DNA of 18,052 nucleotides, from assembly GCA_019419645.1 (NCBI GenBank), contig DXZN01000045.1:1-18052 (forward strand), read 5' to 3'. The notes under the pieces are model-generated. The model was not told where the DNA came from and ran no database searches. It saw only the letters and a program-made list of their open reading frames with translations. Origin of the DNA: Collinsella sp. (GTDB taxonomy: Bacteria; Actinomycetota; Coriobacteriia; Coriobacteriales; Coriobacteriaceae). The first letter of the stretch is position 1. Every line of letters begins with the position of its first letter. Below are positions 7,075-14,360 of this stretch, piece by piece. The translations under genes and the position numbers were made by a program.

Positions 7075-8316
7075 TTAGGGCCTGGGCGTTCCGCAGTTGC
7101 TGCAGAACTTGCCGCCGTTTTCGCTGCCGCAGTTGGGGCAGAACCACTTGGTCGGTGCCGGGGCGGGTGCGGGACTGCCACACTCGGGGCAGAACTTGCC
7201 GGTGTTGGTGGCACCGCAGCTGCAGGTCCACGTGCCGGCCGCGGGGGCAGCGGCAGGAGCCGGTGCGGGGGCGGGTGCCGGAGCTGGCTGTGGGGCAGCC
7301 TGCTGCTGTGCCTGGCCGGCGGCGAACAGCTGGCTGGCGTTCATGCCGCCCATGCCGCCCGCCATGCCCATGCCCATAAAGCCTGCCATCGCGCCGTTGG
7401 GGTTGGCCGCTGCCGCGCGCATCGCGTCGCTCTGGGCGCTGGCGATGTTGGCGGCCGCCATGGTGGGATCGCGCATGACTGCGGCCTTCTGCAGGTCCTT
7501 GATCATCTGCTCGTCTTCTTGCGAGGCGGCGATGGAGTTGACGCCAAAGCTCACGATCTCGACGCCACGTAGGTCGCGCCAGTCGGCCGAGAGGACCTCG
7601 TTGAGCGCGCGGGCGAGCTCGGTGGTGTGACCGGGGATGGCGCTGTAGCGAATGCCCATTTCCGAGATCTTGGCAAAGGCGGGTTGCAGAGCGGTGAGCA
7701 GCTCGGACTTAAGCTGGCTGTCGATCTTATCGCGCGTGTAGCTATCGGTCACGTTGCCGCACACATTGGTGTAGAACAGCAGCGGGTTGGTGATACGGTA
7801 CGAATACTCGCCGTTGCAGCGCACGGAGATGTCGACATCCAGGCCAATGTTGTTATCGACCACGCGGAAGGGCACAGGCGAGGCGGTGCCGTACTTGTTG
7901 CCGATGATCTCCTTGGTGTTGATGAAGTAGACGCGCTGGTCCTTGCCTGCGTCGCCGCCAAAGGTAAAGCGGCTGCCGATATTGGCGAACGTCTCCTTGA
8001 TGGAGTCGCCCAGGTTGCCGCTAAAGACGCTCGGCTCGCTGCCGGTGTCGAAGACGAACTCGCCAGGCTCCAGCGCAACCTCGATGATCTTGCCGTTTTG
8101 CACCACGAGCATGCCCTGGCCGTCGTTGACGGCGATGACCGAGCCGTTGGAGATGACGTTGTCCTCGCCGCGCGTGTTGGAGCTGCGGCCGCCGGTGCGC
8201 TTGCTGCCCTTGCAGGCCAAGACGTCAGCGGGCATCGATTCGCAATAGATAAATTCCTTCCACTGGTCGGCCATGACGCCGCCGGCAGCTCCCAATCCAG
8301 CTTTCAAGAGTCCCAT
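7075..8316 (-). CDS. SPFH-domain protein with C-terminal zinc ribbons (YdjI / 'virion core protein' family)
   Basis: 413 aa; ATG at 8316 with AAAGGAAG upstream. Residues about 20-290 form an SPFH (stomatin/prohibitin/flotillin) domain of the YdjI type: QWKEFIYCESMPADVL near the start, LEPGEFVFDTGSEPSVF, and the helical repeat with LNEVLSADWRDLRGVEIVSFGV. There is no N-terminal membrane helix, so membrane contact is probably through partners. A Met/Gly-rich stretch (about 318-333) and a Pro-Ala repeat linker (about 352-370) lead to two four-cysteine zinc ribbons (CSCG..CPEC and CPNCG..CSNCG). Known SPFH proteins scaffold membrane microdomains; in Bacillus, YdjI is recruited to membranes with the phage-shock protein LiaH/PspA system. 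The role here is inferred only. Last gene of a three-gene operon. Confidence 0.9.
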   Translation of the reverse strand: MGLLKAGLGAAGGVMADQWKEFIYCESMPADVLACKGSKRTGGRSSNTRGEDNVISNGSVIAVNDGQGMLVVQNGKIIEVALEPGEFVFDTGSEPSVFSGNLGDSIKETFANIGSRFTFGGDAGKDQRVYFINTKEIIGNKYGTASPVPFRVVDNNIGLDVDISVRCNGEYSYRITNPLLFYTNVCGNVTDSYTRDKIDSQLKSELLTALQPAFAKISEMGIRYSAIPGHTTELARALNEVLSADWRDLRGVEIVSFGVNSIAASQEDEQMIKDLQKAAVMRDPTMAAANIASAQSDAMRAAAANPNGAMAGFMGMGMAGGMGGMNASQLFAAGQAQQQAAPQPAPAPAPAPAPAAAPAAGTWTCSCGATNTGKFCPECGSPAPAPAPTKWFCPNCGSENGGKFCSNCGTPRP

Positions 8317-8364
8317 GGTGATCTTCCTTTCTCGTCAAAGGCCGGGTGGTATTGGTCAGAATGG

Positions 8365-9687
8365 TTAATCGTCCTTGTTGTCCTTCATGACAACGGTGGT
8401 CTCGGTGTGGCTGAAGGTGTCGTGCTTCTCGGTCAGGTCGAGCTCGCCACAGTAGCAATCGGCGTGGGTGGCCTCGTTGGCCGTCTTGAGCTGGCCCACC
8501 AGCAGCACGTCTGCGATGACCACGATGATCAACGGCGCGACGATGTTGATGAGGATGCCCTCGATATCAAAGGTGAGGTAATTCGGATCGAAGGCGTTCT
8601 CTCCCATAAAGAGAATCTGGGAGAGGACAAATCCGATCACGAAGAACAGCATCGAGGCGATAGCGAGCTTGGGCTTGGAGCAGGGAAGCTCGCCGACCAT
8701 GCGACCGGTCTGGCCGTTCATGGCAAACAGGTAACTCTTGCCGTTCCACGAGGTGGAGAGCATCCACACGGGGAACAGGGCGTAGTCGCTGTCTTCCCAG
8801 GTGTAGTCGAGCTGCTTGCTTTCGACCGTGGCGTCGTCGTACTCGTCGACGACGGTCTCGCGCAGGGCCGAGATCGTGCTCTCCTCCATGCGGCGCTCGG
8901 CACGTGCCTTGCAGGTTTCGCAATCCTCGTCATAGCGGTTGGCGATGTAGCCGGGCATATAAGCGACCGAGAACGGGCGCAGCGCGTCGTAGTCAAACGG
9001 CTCGATGGCGTCCATATGGCCGTCGGGCATCTTGGACGATCCGTCGACGGGCACGCGCTCAAACGAGATATTTCCCTTGCGGTAGGCATCGTAGTGGTCG
9101 GTGGTCGTGACGGTGCGGTCGGATTCCTCGGTAACGGTCTCGTTGGTCGCGTCAAAGCACACTTCGCCGTCAACGCGGGCGCCGTAGAGCCAAAACGGCA
9201 CGTAAACGCCTTGGACCTCGTCGATGTGGTTGCCGGTGACAAAGCTCTTGGGCAGCAGGATTTTGCCCTTGTAGTGGTCTTTGAGCGCGGCCATGACATC
9301 GTCGCGCCCGAGCTTAAACGGAATCACCAGGTCGGGTGAGAAATCGCCCGAGAGCTGGCCGGGTGCCACGGCGGAGTTGCCGCAGTATGGGCAGGTGGTA
9401 ACGGCGACGGTGCCGTCCGAGACCAGCTCGGCGCCGCACGACGAGCAGATGTAGCCGGCGTTTTGAGCCAGCTCCTGCACGGCATCGTCGGCAGCAGGTT
9501 TGGGAGCCGCGGCTGCGGCATCGGCTTTGGCATCTGCCTTGTCCTGGCGCTCGCGATAGAGGGCCTCGACTTCTTCGACTTCAAAACGCGAATCGCAGTA
9601 GTCGCAGACGAGCTTTTGCTCGGCACTGGCAAAGTGAAGGGGGCCGCCACACGCGGGGCACTGATAGTTGACGCTCTCGAAGGCCAT
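8365..9687 (-). CDS. Membrane zinc-ribbon protein (TFIIB-type zinc ribbon), SPFH operon
   Basis: 440 aa; ATG at 9687 after GAAAGGA. Two zinc ribbons at the N-terminus (Cys10/13/28/31 and Cys81/84/99/102) are joined by an Ala/Lys-rich charged linker. A long soluble domain follows, with VIPFKLGRDDVMAAL and GVYVPFWLYGARVDG; the latter resembles the conserved core of zinc-ribbon membrane proteins often found beside SPFH genes. An extra CETC pair lies near residue 240. Two hydrophobic helices near the C-terminus (about 340-362 and 378-400) should anchor it, with an acidic tail after them. It sits 48 bp upstream of the SPFH gene and 24 bp after the DUF4428 gene, so one transcript is likely. A membrane adaptor for the SPFH protein is the best inference; enzymatic function is not evident. 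Confidence 0.85.
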   Translation of the reverse strand: MAFESVNYQCPACGGPLHFASAEQKLVCDYCDSRFEVEEVEALYRERQDKADAKADAAAAAPKPAADDAVQELAQNAGYICSSCGAELVSDGTVAVTTCPYCGNSAVAPGQLSGDFSPDLVIPFKLGRDDVMAALKDHYKGKILLPKSFVTGNHIDEVQGVYVPFWLYGARVDGEVCFDATNETVTEESDRTVTTTDHYDAYRKGNISFERVPVDGSSKMPDGHMDAIEPFDYDALRPFSVAYMPGYIANRYDEDCETCKARAERRMEESTISALRETVVDEYDDATVESKQLDYTWEDSDYALFPVWMLSTSWNGKSYLFAMNGQTGRMVGELPCSKPKLAIASMLFFVIGFVLSQILFMGENAFDPNYLTFDIEGILINIVAPLIIVVIADVLLVGQLKTANEATHADCYCGELDLTEKHDTFSHTETTVVMKDNKDD

Positions 9688-9711
9688 GATCGGTCCTTTC
9701 GCTGCCGGAGG

Positions 9712-10449
9712 CTATGCGCCGATGGCGCCGCCGCAGTATTCGCAGCGCCCGCTGGCATCGGGAATGGTGGTTGCACCGCAGAAGGGGCAGGTGACCGCGG
9801 TCTTGGGGGCCTTAGCGGCCACGACGCTGTCGCGCGTTTCCTGACGCAGCTGCACCAGCGCGTCGCGGACCTCGGTTGCCTGGCGCTTGGCCTCGCGGTA
9901 TTCGATGGAACCGCGCTGATCGATGGTGGAGTCGTTCACGCGCAGGTTGATCTCGGTAAAGTACGGCGTGTTGACGTGGATGGTCAGGTTAAAGTCGTAA
10001 TCCAGGTCGTAGCGCGGCGGATTGTAGCTCTCGCGCTCGCCGTCCTTGGTCTCGCGATAGATTTCGGTGCGGTGCTCGTCGATATCCATATCGCAGCCGA
10101 GTACCTGCGAGAACTCGATGATGTCGGGATTGGCGTCGCGCCAGCGGCTCTGCGAAGTGATGATCAGCAGGCCCGCGTCTTCGTCGAGCATGATGTTGGT
10201 GCGCCCGGCCGAGAGTGTGCGCGTGGGGTTGAACGACGCCAGGCGCTCGGCATTGGCCTCGCGGTAGGCGAGTTGCTCGCGGATATCGTCCGCGGTGCTG
10301 GAGCGATAGCCGTGGAAGTAGGGGGAGAGCTTGCCGGCACACTCTTTGCACAGGTAGCCTTCGCTGATCTTGGTCTTTCCCAAAAGTCCCAGCTCGGTAC
10401 CGCAAATCGCGCACTCTTTCTTCTCGAACATCTTGTCAAAGAAGCCCAT
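9712..10449 (-). CDS. DUF4428-type zinc-ribbon protein
   Basis: 245 aa; ATG at 10449 with GGGAGG upstream. The N-terminus carries Cys13/16 and Cys34/37 (ECAICG..CKEC), the usual DUF4428 zinc-binding start after MGFFDKMF. The middle holds a beta-rich domain (TNIMLDEDAGLLIITSQSRW; IHVNTPYFTEINLRV) and a charged helix (YREAKRQATEVRDALVQL). A second ribbon closes the protein (Cys221/224 and 236/239). No membrane segment. First gene of the operon with the membrane zinc-ribbon and SPFH genes. All three products carry paired zinc ribbons, which suggests they form one assembly. Molecular function is unknown. A hairpin could hide its ribosome site (see regulatory entry). Confidence 0.85.
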   Translation of the reverse strand: MGFFDKMFEKKECAICGTELGLLGKTKISEGYLCKECAGKLSPYFHGYRSSTADDIREQLAYREANAERLASFNPTRTLSAGRTNIMLDEDAGLLIITSQSRWRDANPDIIEFSQVLGCDMDIDEHRTEIYRETKDGERESYNPPRYDLDYDFNLTIHVNTPYFTEINLRVNDSTIDQRGSIEYREAKRQATEVRDALVQLRQETRDSVVAAKAPKTAVTCPFCGATTIPDASGRCEYCGGAIGA

Positions 10450-10453
10450 GGCT

Positions 10454-10499
10454 GCCTCCCATCAACAGGTAGCGTGTGTCACTTTTGATGATGGGGGAG
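10454..10499 (-). promoter_or_regulatory. Possible ribosome-site-hiding hairpin before the DUF4428 gene
   Basis: On the minus-strand RNA, CTCCC..ATCA..AA (from 10499 down to 10485) can pair with TTGATGGGAG (10464 down to 10455), which contains the Shine-Dalgarno of the DUF4428 gene. Small bulges interrupt the stem. This could limit translation of the operon until something opens it. Seen by eye only. Confidence 0.3.
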
Positions 10500-10546
10500 T
10501 GCGCGATCTTTCACGATACCCAGACGGCTCAACGAGTCTCCACAAC

Positions 10547-10610
10547 TGGGACACATGGCCCATTTTTGACTAGTCGCTGGGGACACTCTTCGGCCACTCA
10601 TTGGGGACGT
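10547..10610. repeat. TGGGGAC-type repeat words
   Basis: TGGGACAC (10547-10554), TGGGGACACTC (10578-10588) and TTGGGGACGT (10601-10610) follow each other in noncoding DNA between the DUF4428 gene and the LuxR-type fragment. The same words recur at 15230-15270. They look like debris or ends of a dispersed repeat family, perhaps related to the palindromes at 77-113 and 14006-14042, whose loops contain GGGGACAGG. Confidence 0.5.
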
Positions 10611-10652
10611 ACGCTGCTGGGGCAGTTGGGGCGACGAGCCGATGATGTCGTG

Positions 10653-10979
10653 ATGTGGGATGGACTGGCACTTGCTACCGACGATTTTGGTGGGGATTTT
10701 GCACCCGCATGTTCCGATTCCGCGCCCGTGGAGGCAGCGGAGTTCACGCCCGATGAGTGCCTCGATGCCTTCGTTGCCGCCTTTGGGCTTACAGAGCGCG
10801 AGCGCGATATTCTTGAGGTCTTGGTCGTTTCGGACCAGAGCGTCCAGGACATCGCCACAACGCTTTTCCTCTCGCGCTCCACGCTCTACCGCCACATTTC
10901 CTCGATCAACAAAAAGACCGACACCGCCTCGCGTGTGGCCCTTATCAACTTCTTCTGGTCCTGGACGCCCAAGGACTAG
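10653..10979 (+). CDS. Orphan LuxR-type helix-turn-helix protein, probably a truncated regulator
   Basis: About 108 aa from ATG at 10653. The frame is open from 10476 (167 aa), but the extra part translates repeat DNA and there is no clear ribosome site for either start. The C-terminal 65 residues are a typical LuxR/GerE domain: LTERERDILEVLVVSDQSVQ, DIATTLFLSRSTLYRHISSI and INKKTDTASRVALINFF. Coriobacteria carry many large LuxR regulators with a 12-helix membrane N-terminus ending in such a domain, so this may be the surviving tail of one. A small stand-alone DNA-binding protein cannot be excluded. It faces the mgtA gene. Confidence 0.6.
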   Translation: MWDGLALATDDFGGDFAPACSDSAPVEAAEFTPDECLDAFVAAFGLTERERDILEVLVVSDQSVQDIATTLFLSRSTLYRHISSINKKTDTASRVALINFFWSWTPKD

Positions 10980-10993
10980 CTAATCCTCCAATA

Positions 10994-11060
10994 AGTTGCG
11001 GTGGAATAGTCCCTAAATTAAAGTCATGGGGCTTTAAACAGGAACTATTCCACCGCAACT
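10994..11060. repeat. Long perfect inverted repeat between convergent genes
   Basis: Arms of 17 bp match perfectly (AGTTGCGGTGGAATAGT at 10994-11010, ACTATTCCACCGCAACT at 11044-11060). An inner stem TTAAAG (11018-11023) with CTTTAA (11032-11037) makes a two-stage hairpin. It lies between the LuxR-type fragment and mgtA, so it could end both transcripts. No T-run follows, and its form also fits a REP-like repeat. Confidence 0.65.
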
Positions 11061-11154
11061 ACTGAGGGGACAGACTGCGACAGCGGCAGAGGCAACGGCG
11101 TCGGCAGCCGCGGTAGCGGTAACGGCAGCTGGCGGGGTGTTTTCCGTCTGCTCG
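11061..11154. other. Low-complexity GC-rich spacer after mgtA
   Basis: A run of GGC/GCA/GGT-like triplets (about 11077-11130) between the inverted repeat and the mgtA stop codon. It translates to Ala/Val/Thr or Pro/Leu-rich strings in different frames, none of which resembles a gene. It begins with a GGGGACAG word like that of the repeat family. Confidence 0.4.
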
Positions 11155-13923
11155 CTACAGTAGCTCGCCGTGGCGGGCGATGTAGCGGCGCTTTGCCAGC
11201 TGGGTGAGCGCGATGTAGGCGGAGACGATGCCGATGAGCAGCGCGAAGAAGCTCGCCGGCAGCGGCATGAGGCCGAGCGCATCGGCGATGGGGCTTGCCG
11301 GTAGCCAGGTGACGAGTGCCAGGCCCAGTACGGTGAGAACGCACAGGGCGGGCGCGGCGTGATCGCGCAGGCTCGGCAGATGCGGGGAGCGCAGCATGTG
11401 GATCACGAGTGTCTGCGACCACATGGACTCGACAAACCAACCACTCTGGAAGAGCGCCGCAAAGGCCGCCATGCCCGCGACGTCGCCCGCGGCGGCAAGC
11501 TCGGACCAGCTTGCGCCCACGGTGGCAGGGCACACCACAAAGAAGAGCGCGGCGAAGGTCACGATGTCAAACAGCGAGCTCACGGGGCCCAGCTCGAGCA
11601 TAAAGCCCTTGATGGACGCAGCGTCCCAGGCGCGCGGACGGGCAGTCCAGGCGTCATCGACGGTGTCCCACGGCAGCGCGATGCACACGATCTCGTAGAC
11701 CAGCGACAGCAGCACCAGCTGCAGGGCGCTCATGGGCAAAAACGGCAAGAACAGGCTCGCGACGGTCACGGACAGCACGTTGCCAAAGTTGGAGCTCACC
11801 GTGGTCTTGAGGTACTTGAGCAGGTTGCCGTAGGTGCGGCGGCCTTCGATGATGCCGCGCTCGAGCACACCCAGGTCCTTCTGAAGCAAGATGATATCGG
11901 CGGATTCCTTGGCAATGTCGACGGTCGAATCGACCGAGATGCCGCAGTCGCTCGCACGCATGGCGGCGGCGTCGTTGATGCCGTCGCCCATAAAGCCCAC
12001 GGTGTGGCCGAGCAGCTCGCGCATGACGCGCACCAGGCGCGCCTTCTGCAGCGGCGAGAGCTTGGCGAAGAGGTGGGTTTTCTCGGCGCGCTCGGCAAGT
12101 TCGGCGTCATCGAGCGCATCGATCTCGGAGCCGAGCAAGACGTTGCTCGCATCGATGCCGATCTGCTCGCAGACGGTGGCGGCGACGCGGTCGTTGTCGC
12201 CGGTCAGGACCTTGACCGCTACGCCCTTGGCCTCGAGGGTTGCGACGGCGCCCGCGGCACTTGCTTTGGGAGGATCGAGGAAGGCCAAAAAGCCCATCAG
12301 CACCATGTCGCACTCGTCGGCAATGCCAAACTCGCCCACGCAGCGCGGATCGGTCTTCTGCGCCACGGCAATCACGCGCAGGCCCTCGGCGTTGAGCTCG
12401 GCGATCTGCTTGCGAATCTGGGCGAGCTTATCTTCGGTGAGCGGCTGGGCGATGCCATCGACTTCGACAAAGGAGCAGATCTCGAGCATTTCCTCGGCAG
12501 CGCCCTTGGTGACCATCTGGGTTTTGCCTTGGGCATCGGCGACAACTACGCTCAGGCGACGGCGCGAGAAATCGAAGGGCACCTCGTCGACCTTGGTGTA
12601 GCGATCGCGCAGGCTCTGGCCCAACATGGGATTGGGCACGACGGTCGAGGGCGTCACGTCGGCACGGTCGATTACGGCCAGGTCGATAAGGTTTTTGAGG
12701 CCGGTCTGGAAGAAGCTGTTCAAAAACGCATGGCGCAGCACACGTGCGTCCTCATTGCCGTCGGTGTTGAGGTAGCGCTCGAGCACGATGCGGTCTTCGG
12801 TGAGGGTGCCGGTCTTGTCGCAGCACAGGACATCCATGGCACCCAGGTTTTGGATCGCTGGCAGCTCCTTGACGATTACTTGGCGACGGGCGAGGTCCTT
12901 GGCGCCCTGCGACAGGCTCGTGGTCACGATGACGGGAAGCATCTGCGGCGTGATGCCAACAGCCACGCTCGTGGCGAACAGCAGCGCGTCGATGACATTG
13001 CCCTTGGTGGCGGCGTTGATGGCAAAGACGGCCGGCGCCATAACGAGCATGAGGCGTACGAGCAACATGGAGACGCTCGAGACGCCGCGGTCAAACGCGC
13101 TTTTCTCGCCGCGCCCGTTGAGCATCTTGGCGATGCCACCCAGGTAAGTATCCGAGCCGGTGGCAACGACAAGCGCCATGGCGGCGCCGTTTTGCACGGA
13201 GGTGCCGGTAAAGACGATGTTCTTGCAGGCAGAGAGTGGCAGCGCGGAGCCGTCGGCACCCTCGACGACGGTGATGGCAGTGGTCTTCTCGACGGCCTCG
13301 CTCTCGCCGGTGAGCGCGGACTCAATCACAAACAGATCGCGCGCGGTGATGACGAGGGCATCGGCCGGCACCATATCTCCGGCAGAGAGGCGGATCACAT
13401 CACCGGGGACGAGCTCGTCGAAGGGGATCTCGACGCGCTCGCTGTCGCGCAGGGCGGTGCAAGTGTTGGAGACCAGGTCCTTGAGGGCCTCGGCCGCATT
13501 GCCGCTGCGGGCTTCTTGGATAAACTTCATACCGCCCGATACCAGCAACATGATGCCGATGACGATGACCGTGGAGGGGTCGCGCTGCGGTTCGGGTACG
13601 GCGAGCACGTCGATGTAGAGCGAGACCAGCGCGAGAGCGGCGAGGATGCCGGCGAAGGGGTCGACAAAGGCGTCGGCGATACGGCGGACGAGCGTCTTGG
13701 TCGGCGCCTCGATGGTGTTGGGGCCGGAGGCGTCCAGGCGCTCGGTTGCCTGCTCGGCGGTGAGGCCGCTTGCCGTGGCGTCGAGCAGCACGAGGGCGTC
13801 CTCGGCGCTATGGGTGGCGGCGAATATGGTGTTCTTGGACAGGCCGGTGTGAGCGGCAGGGCGCGCCGTGCGGCGGCGCTTGGAGATAGCTTCGAGTACC
13901 GTGGCGGTTTTGAGCATCAGCAT
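11155..13923 (-). CDS. mgtA: Magnesium-translocating P-type ATPase
   Basis: 922-aa type IIIB P-type ATPase that imports Mg2+ driven by ATP. ATG at 13923 is set by AAGGAGG five bases upstream. Signature sites are intact: SALTGESE in the actuator domain, phosphorylation site DKTGTLT (Asp369), VTKGA in the nucleotide domain, VKVLTGDND, and GDGINDA in the hinge. The helix-4 segment VAVGITPQMLPVIV matches the Mg2+-transporter group rather than Ca2+ or heavy-metal pumps. The C-terminus has the expected six hydrophobic helices (LPMSALQLVLLSLVYEI, WFVESMWSQTLVIHM). Length matches MgtA/MgtB (~900 aa). No mgtC neighbour. A leader of about 270 nt with a short ORF lies upstream, which suggests regulation after transcription starts. 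Confidence 0.95.
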   Translation of the reverse strand: MLMLKTATVLEAISKRRRTARPAAHTGLSKNTIFAATHSAEDALVLLDATASGLTAEQATERLDASGPNTIEAPTKTLVRRIADAFVDPFAGILAALALVSLYIDVLAVPEPQRDPSTVIVIGIMLLVSGGMKFIQEARSGNAAEALKDLVSNTCTALRDSERVEIPFDELVPGDVIRLSAGDMVPADALVITARDLFVIESALTGESEAVEKTTAITVVEGADGSALPLSACKNIVFTGTSVQNGAAMALVVATGSDTYLGGIAKMLNGRGEKSAFDRGVSSVSMLLVRLMLVMAPAVFAINAATKGNVIDALLFATSVAVGITPQMLPVIVTTSLSQGAKDLARRQVIVKELPAIQNLGAMDVLCCDKTGTLTEDRIVLERYLNTDGNEDARVLRHAFLNSFFQTGLKNLIDLAVIDRADVTPSTVVPNPMLGQSLRDRYTKVDEVPFDFSRRRLSVVVADAQGKTQMVTKGAAEEMLEICSFVEVDGIAQPLTEDKLAQIRKQIAELNAEGLRVIAVAQKTDPRCVGEFGIADECDMVLMGFLAFLDPPKASAAGAVATLEAKGVAVKVLTGDNDRVAATVCEQIGIDASNVLLGSEIDALDDAELAERAEKTHLFAKLSPLQKARLVRVMRELLGHTVGFMGDGINDAAAMRASDCGISVDSTVDIAKESADIILLQKDLGVLERGIIEGRRTYGNLLKYLKTTVSSNFGNVLSVTVASLFLPFLPMSALQLVLLSLVYEIVCIALPWDTVDDAWTARPRAWDAASIKGFMLELGPVSSLFDIVTFAALFFVVCPATVGASWSELAAAGDVAGMAAFAALFQSGWFVESMWSQTLVIHMLRSPHLPSLRDHAAPALCVLTVLGLALVTWLPASPIADALGLMPLPASFFALLIGIVSAYIALTQLAKRRYIARHGELL

Positions 13924-14005
13924 AGGGTCCTCCTTGTTGAAGGGAGTTAGCGTACGTGTCGTATTTGCTTCAAAAAACCTAGATGTCGCTCACGTCAAGC
14001 TCGCG

Positions 14006-14042
14006 AACCGCCACAAAGGGGACAGGCACCTTTGTGGCGGTT
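14006..14042. repeat. REP-like palindrome, copy B, inside the mgtA leader
   Basis: Perfect 14-bp arms (AACCGCCACAAAGG at 14006-14019, CCTTTGTGGCGGTT at 14029-14042) enclose GGACAGGCA, the reverse complement of the loop in copy A (77-113). On the plus strand it is followed by TT; on the minus strand it sits between the short leader ORF and mgtA and would form a strong hairpin in that RNA. Confidence 0.78.
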
Positions 14043-14062
14043 TTGACGATCGGTTCGTGCGC

Positions 14063-14134
14063 TTATGCGAATACGGAATCCTCGCGGCGTGCCGAGGGCG
14101 ACATGCAGGTTTTTCGACTATGACTGCCTTCCAT
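14063..14134 (-). CDS. 23-codon leader ORF upstream of mgtA
   Basis: ATG at 14134 is preceded by ATAAGGAGG with ideal spacing, a better ribosome site than many full genes here. It encodes 23 residues (MEGSHSRKTCMSPSARRED plus SVFA), ending at TAA. It lies about 140 bp upstream of mgtA in the same direction, downstream of a good promoter and just before the repeat hairpin. E. coli and Salmonella mgtA use a short leader peptide (MgtL) to sense Mg2+ and proline; this peptide is not similar in sequence and has only one Pro, so shared function is speculation. It may also be a small protein or a chance ORF. Confidence 0.45.
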   Translation of the reverse strand: MEGSHSRKTCMSPSARREDSVFA

Positions 14135-14200
14135 GGCACACCTCCTTATGGATGGGCGCAGCGCGCTTTGGGTATCTCGTACCCTTTCTAATCCGCCCGT

Positions 14201-14229
14201 ATTCTTGATGAGGGGGTTTGACATGTCAA
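14201..14229 (-). promoter_or_regulatory. Promoter for the mgtA leader
   Basis: On the minus strand, TTGACA (14229-14224) is followed after 17 bp by AAGAAT (14206-14201), a consensus -35 and a 4/6 -10. Transcription would begin near 14194, giving a leader of about 270 nt before mgtA. Confidence 0.55.
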
Positions 14230-14234
14230 CCCCC
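14212..14234. promoter_or_regulatory. Dyad overlapping the mgtA promoter -35
   Basis: GGGGGT then TTGACATGTCAA then CCCCC: a near-perfect palindrome centred at about 14223-14224 whose core contains the -35 box of the minus-strand promoter. This is the position expected for a dimeric repressor site. It could regulate mgtA, pyrE or both; the regulator is unknown. Confidence 0.45.
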
Positions 14235-14360
14235 ATTGTTCAGAAAACCATTGCCCCTGACAAAGCCTTTACTGAATGCCGTGGCCTCAAAGTGCGCCCG
14301 CATCGATGCTCTGCCTGCGCTAAACTGAAGAGCATGTACGCGATTACGAGAGGAGCCCGC

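Noticed and set aside
7627..9339. 570-codon ORF antisense to the SPFH and zinc-ribbon genes
   Set aside because: It spans two real genes and their spacer, has Val/Ala/Asp-biased composition and no ribosome site. Shadow of the coding strand.
9463..10488. 341-codon plus-strand ORF over the DUF4428 and zinc-ribbon genes
   Set aside because: Same reasons: it crosses two well-supported minus-strand genes and resembles no family.
11359..13950. 863-codon ORF antisense to mgtA
   Set aside because: The opposite strand encodes a full, motif-perfect P-type ATPase; the antisense product is a His/Gly/Asp-rich string typical of GC-rich shadow frames, with no family motif.
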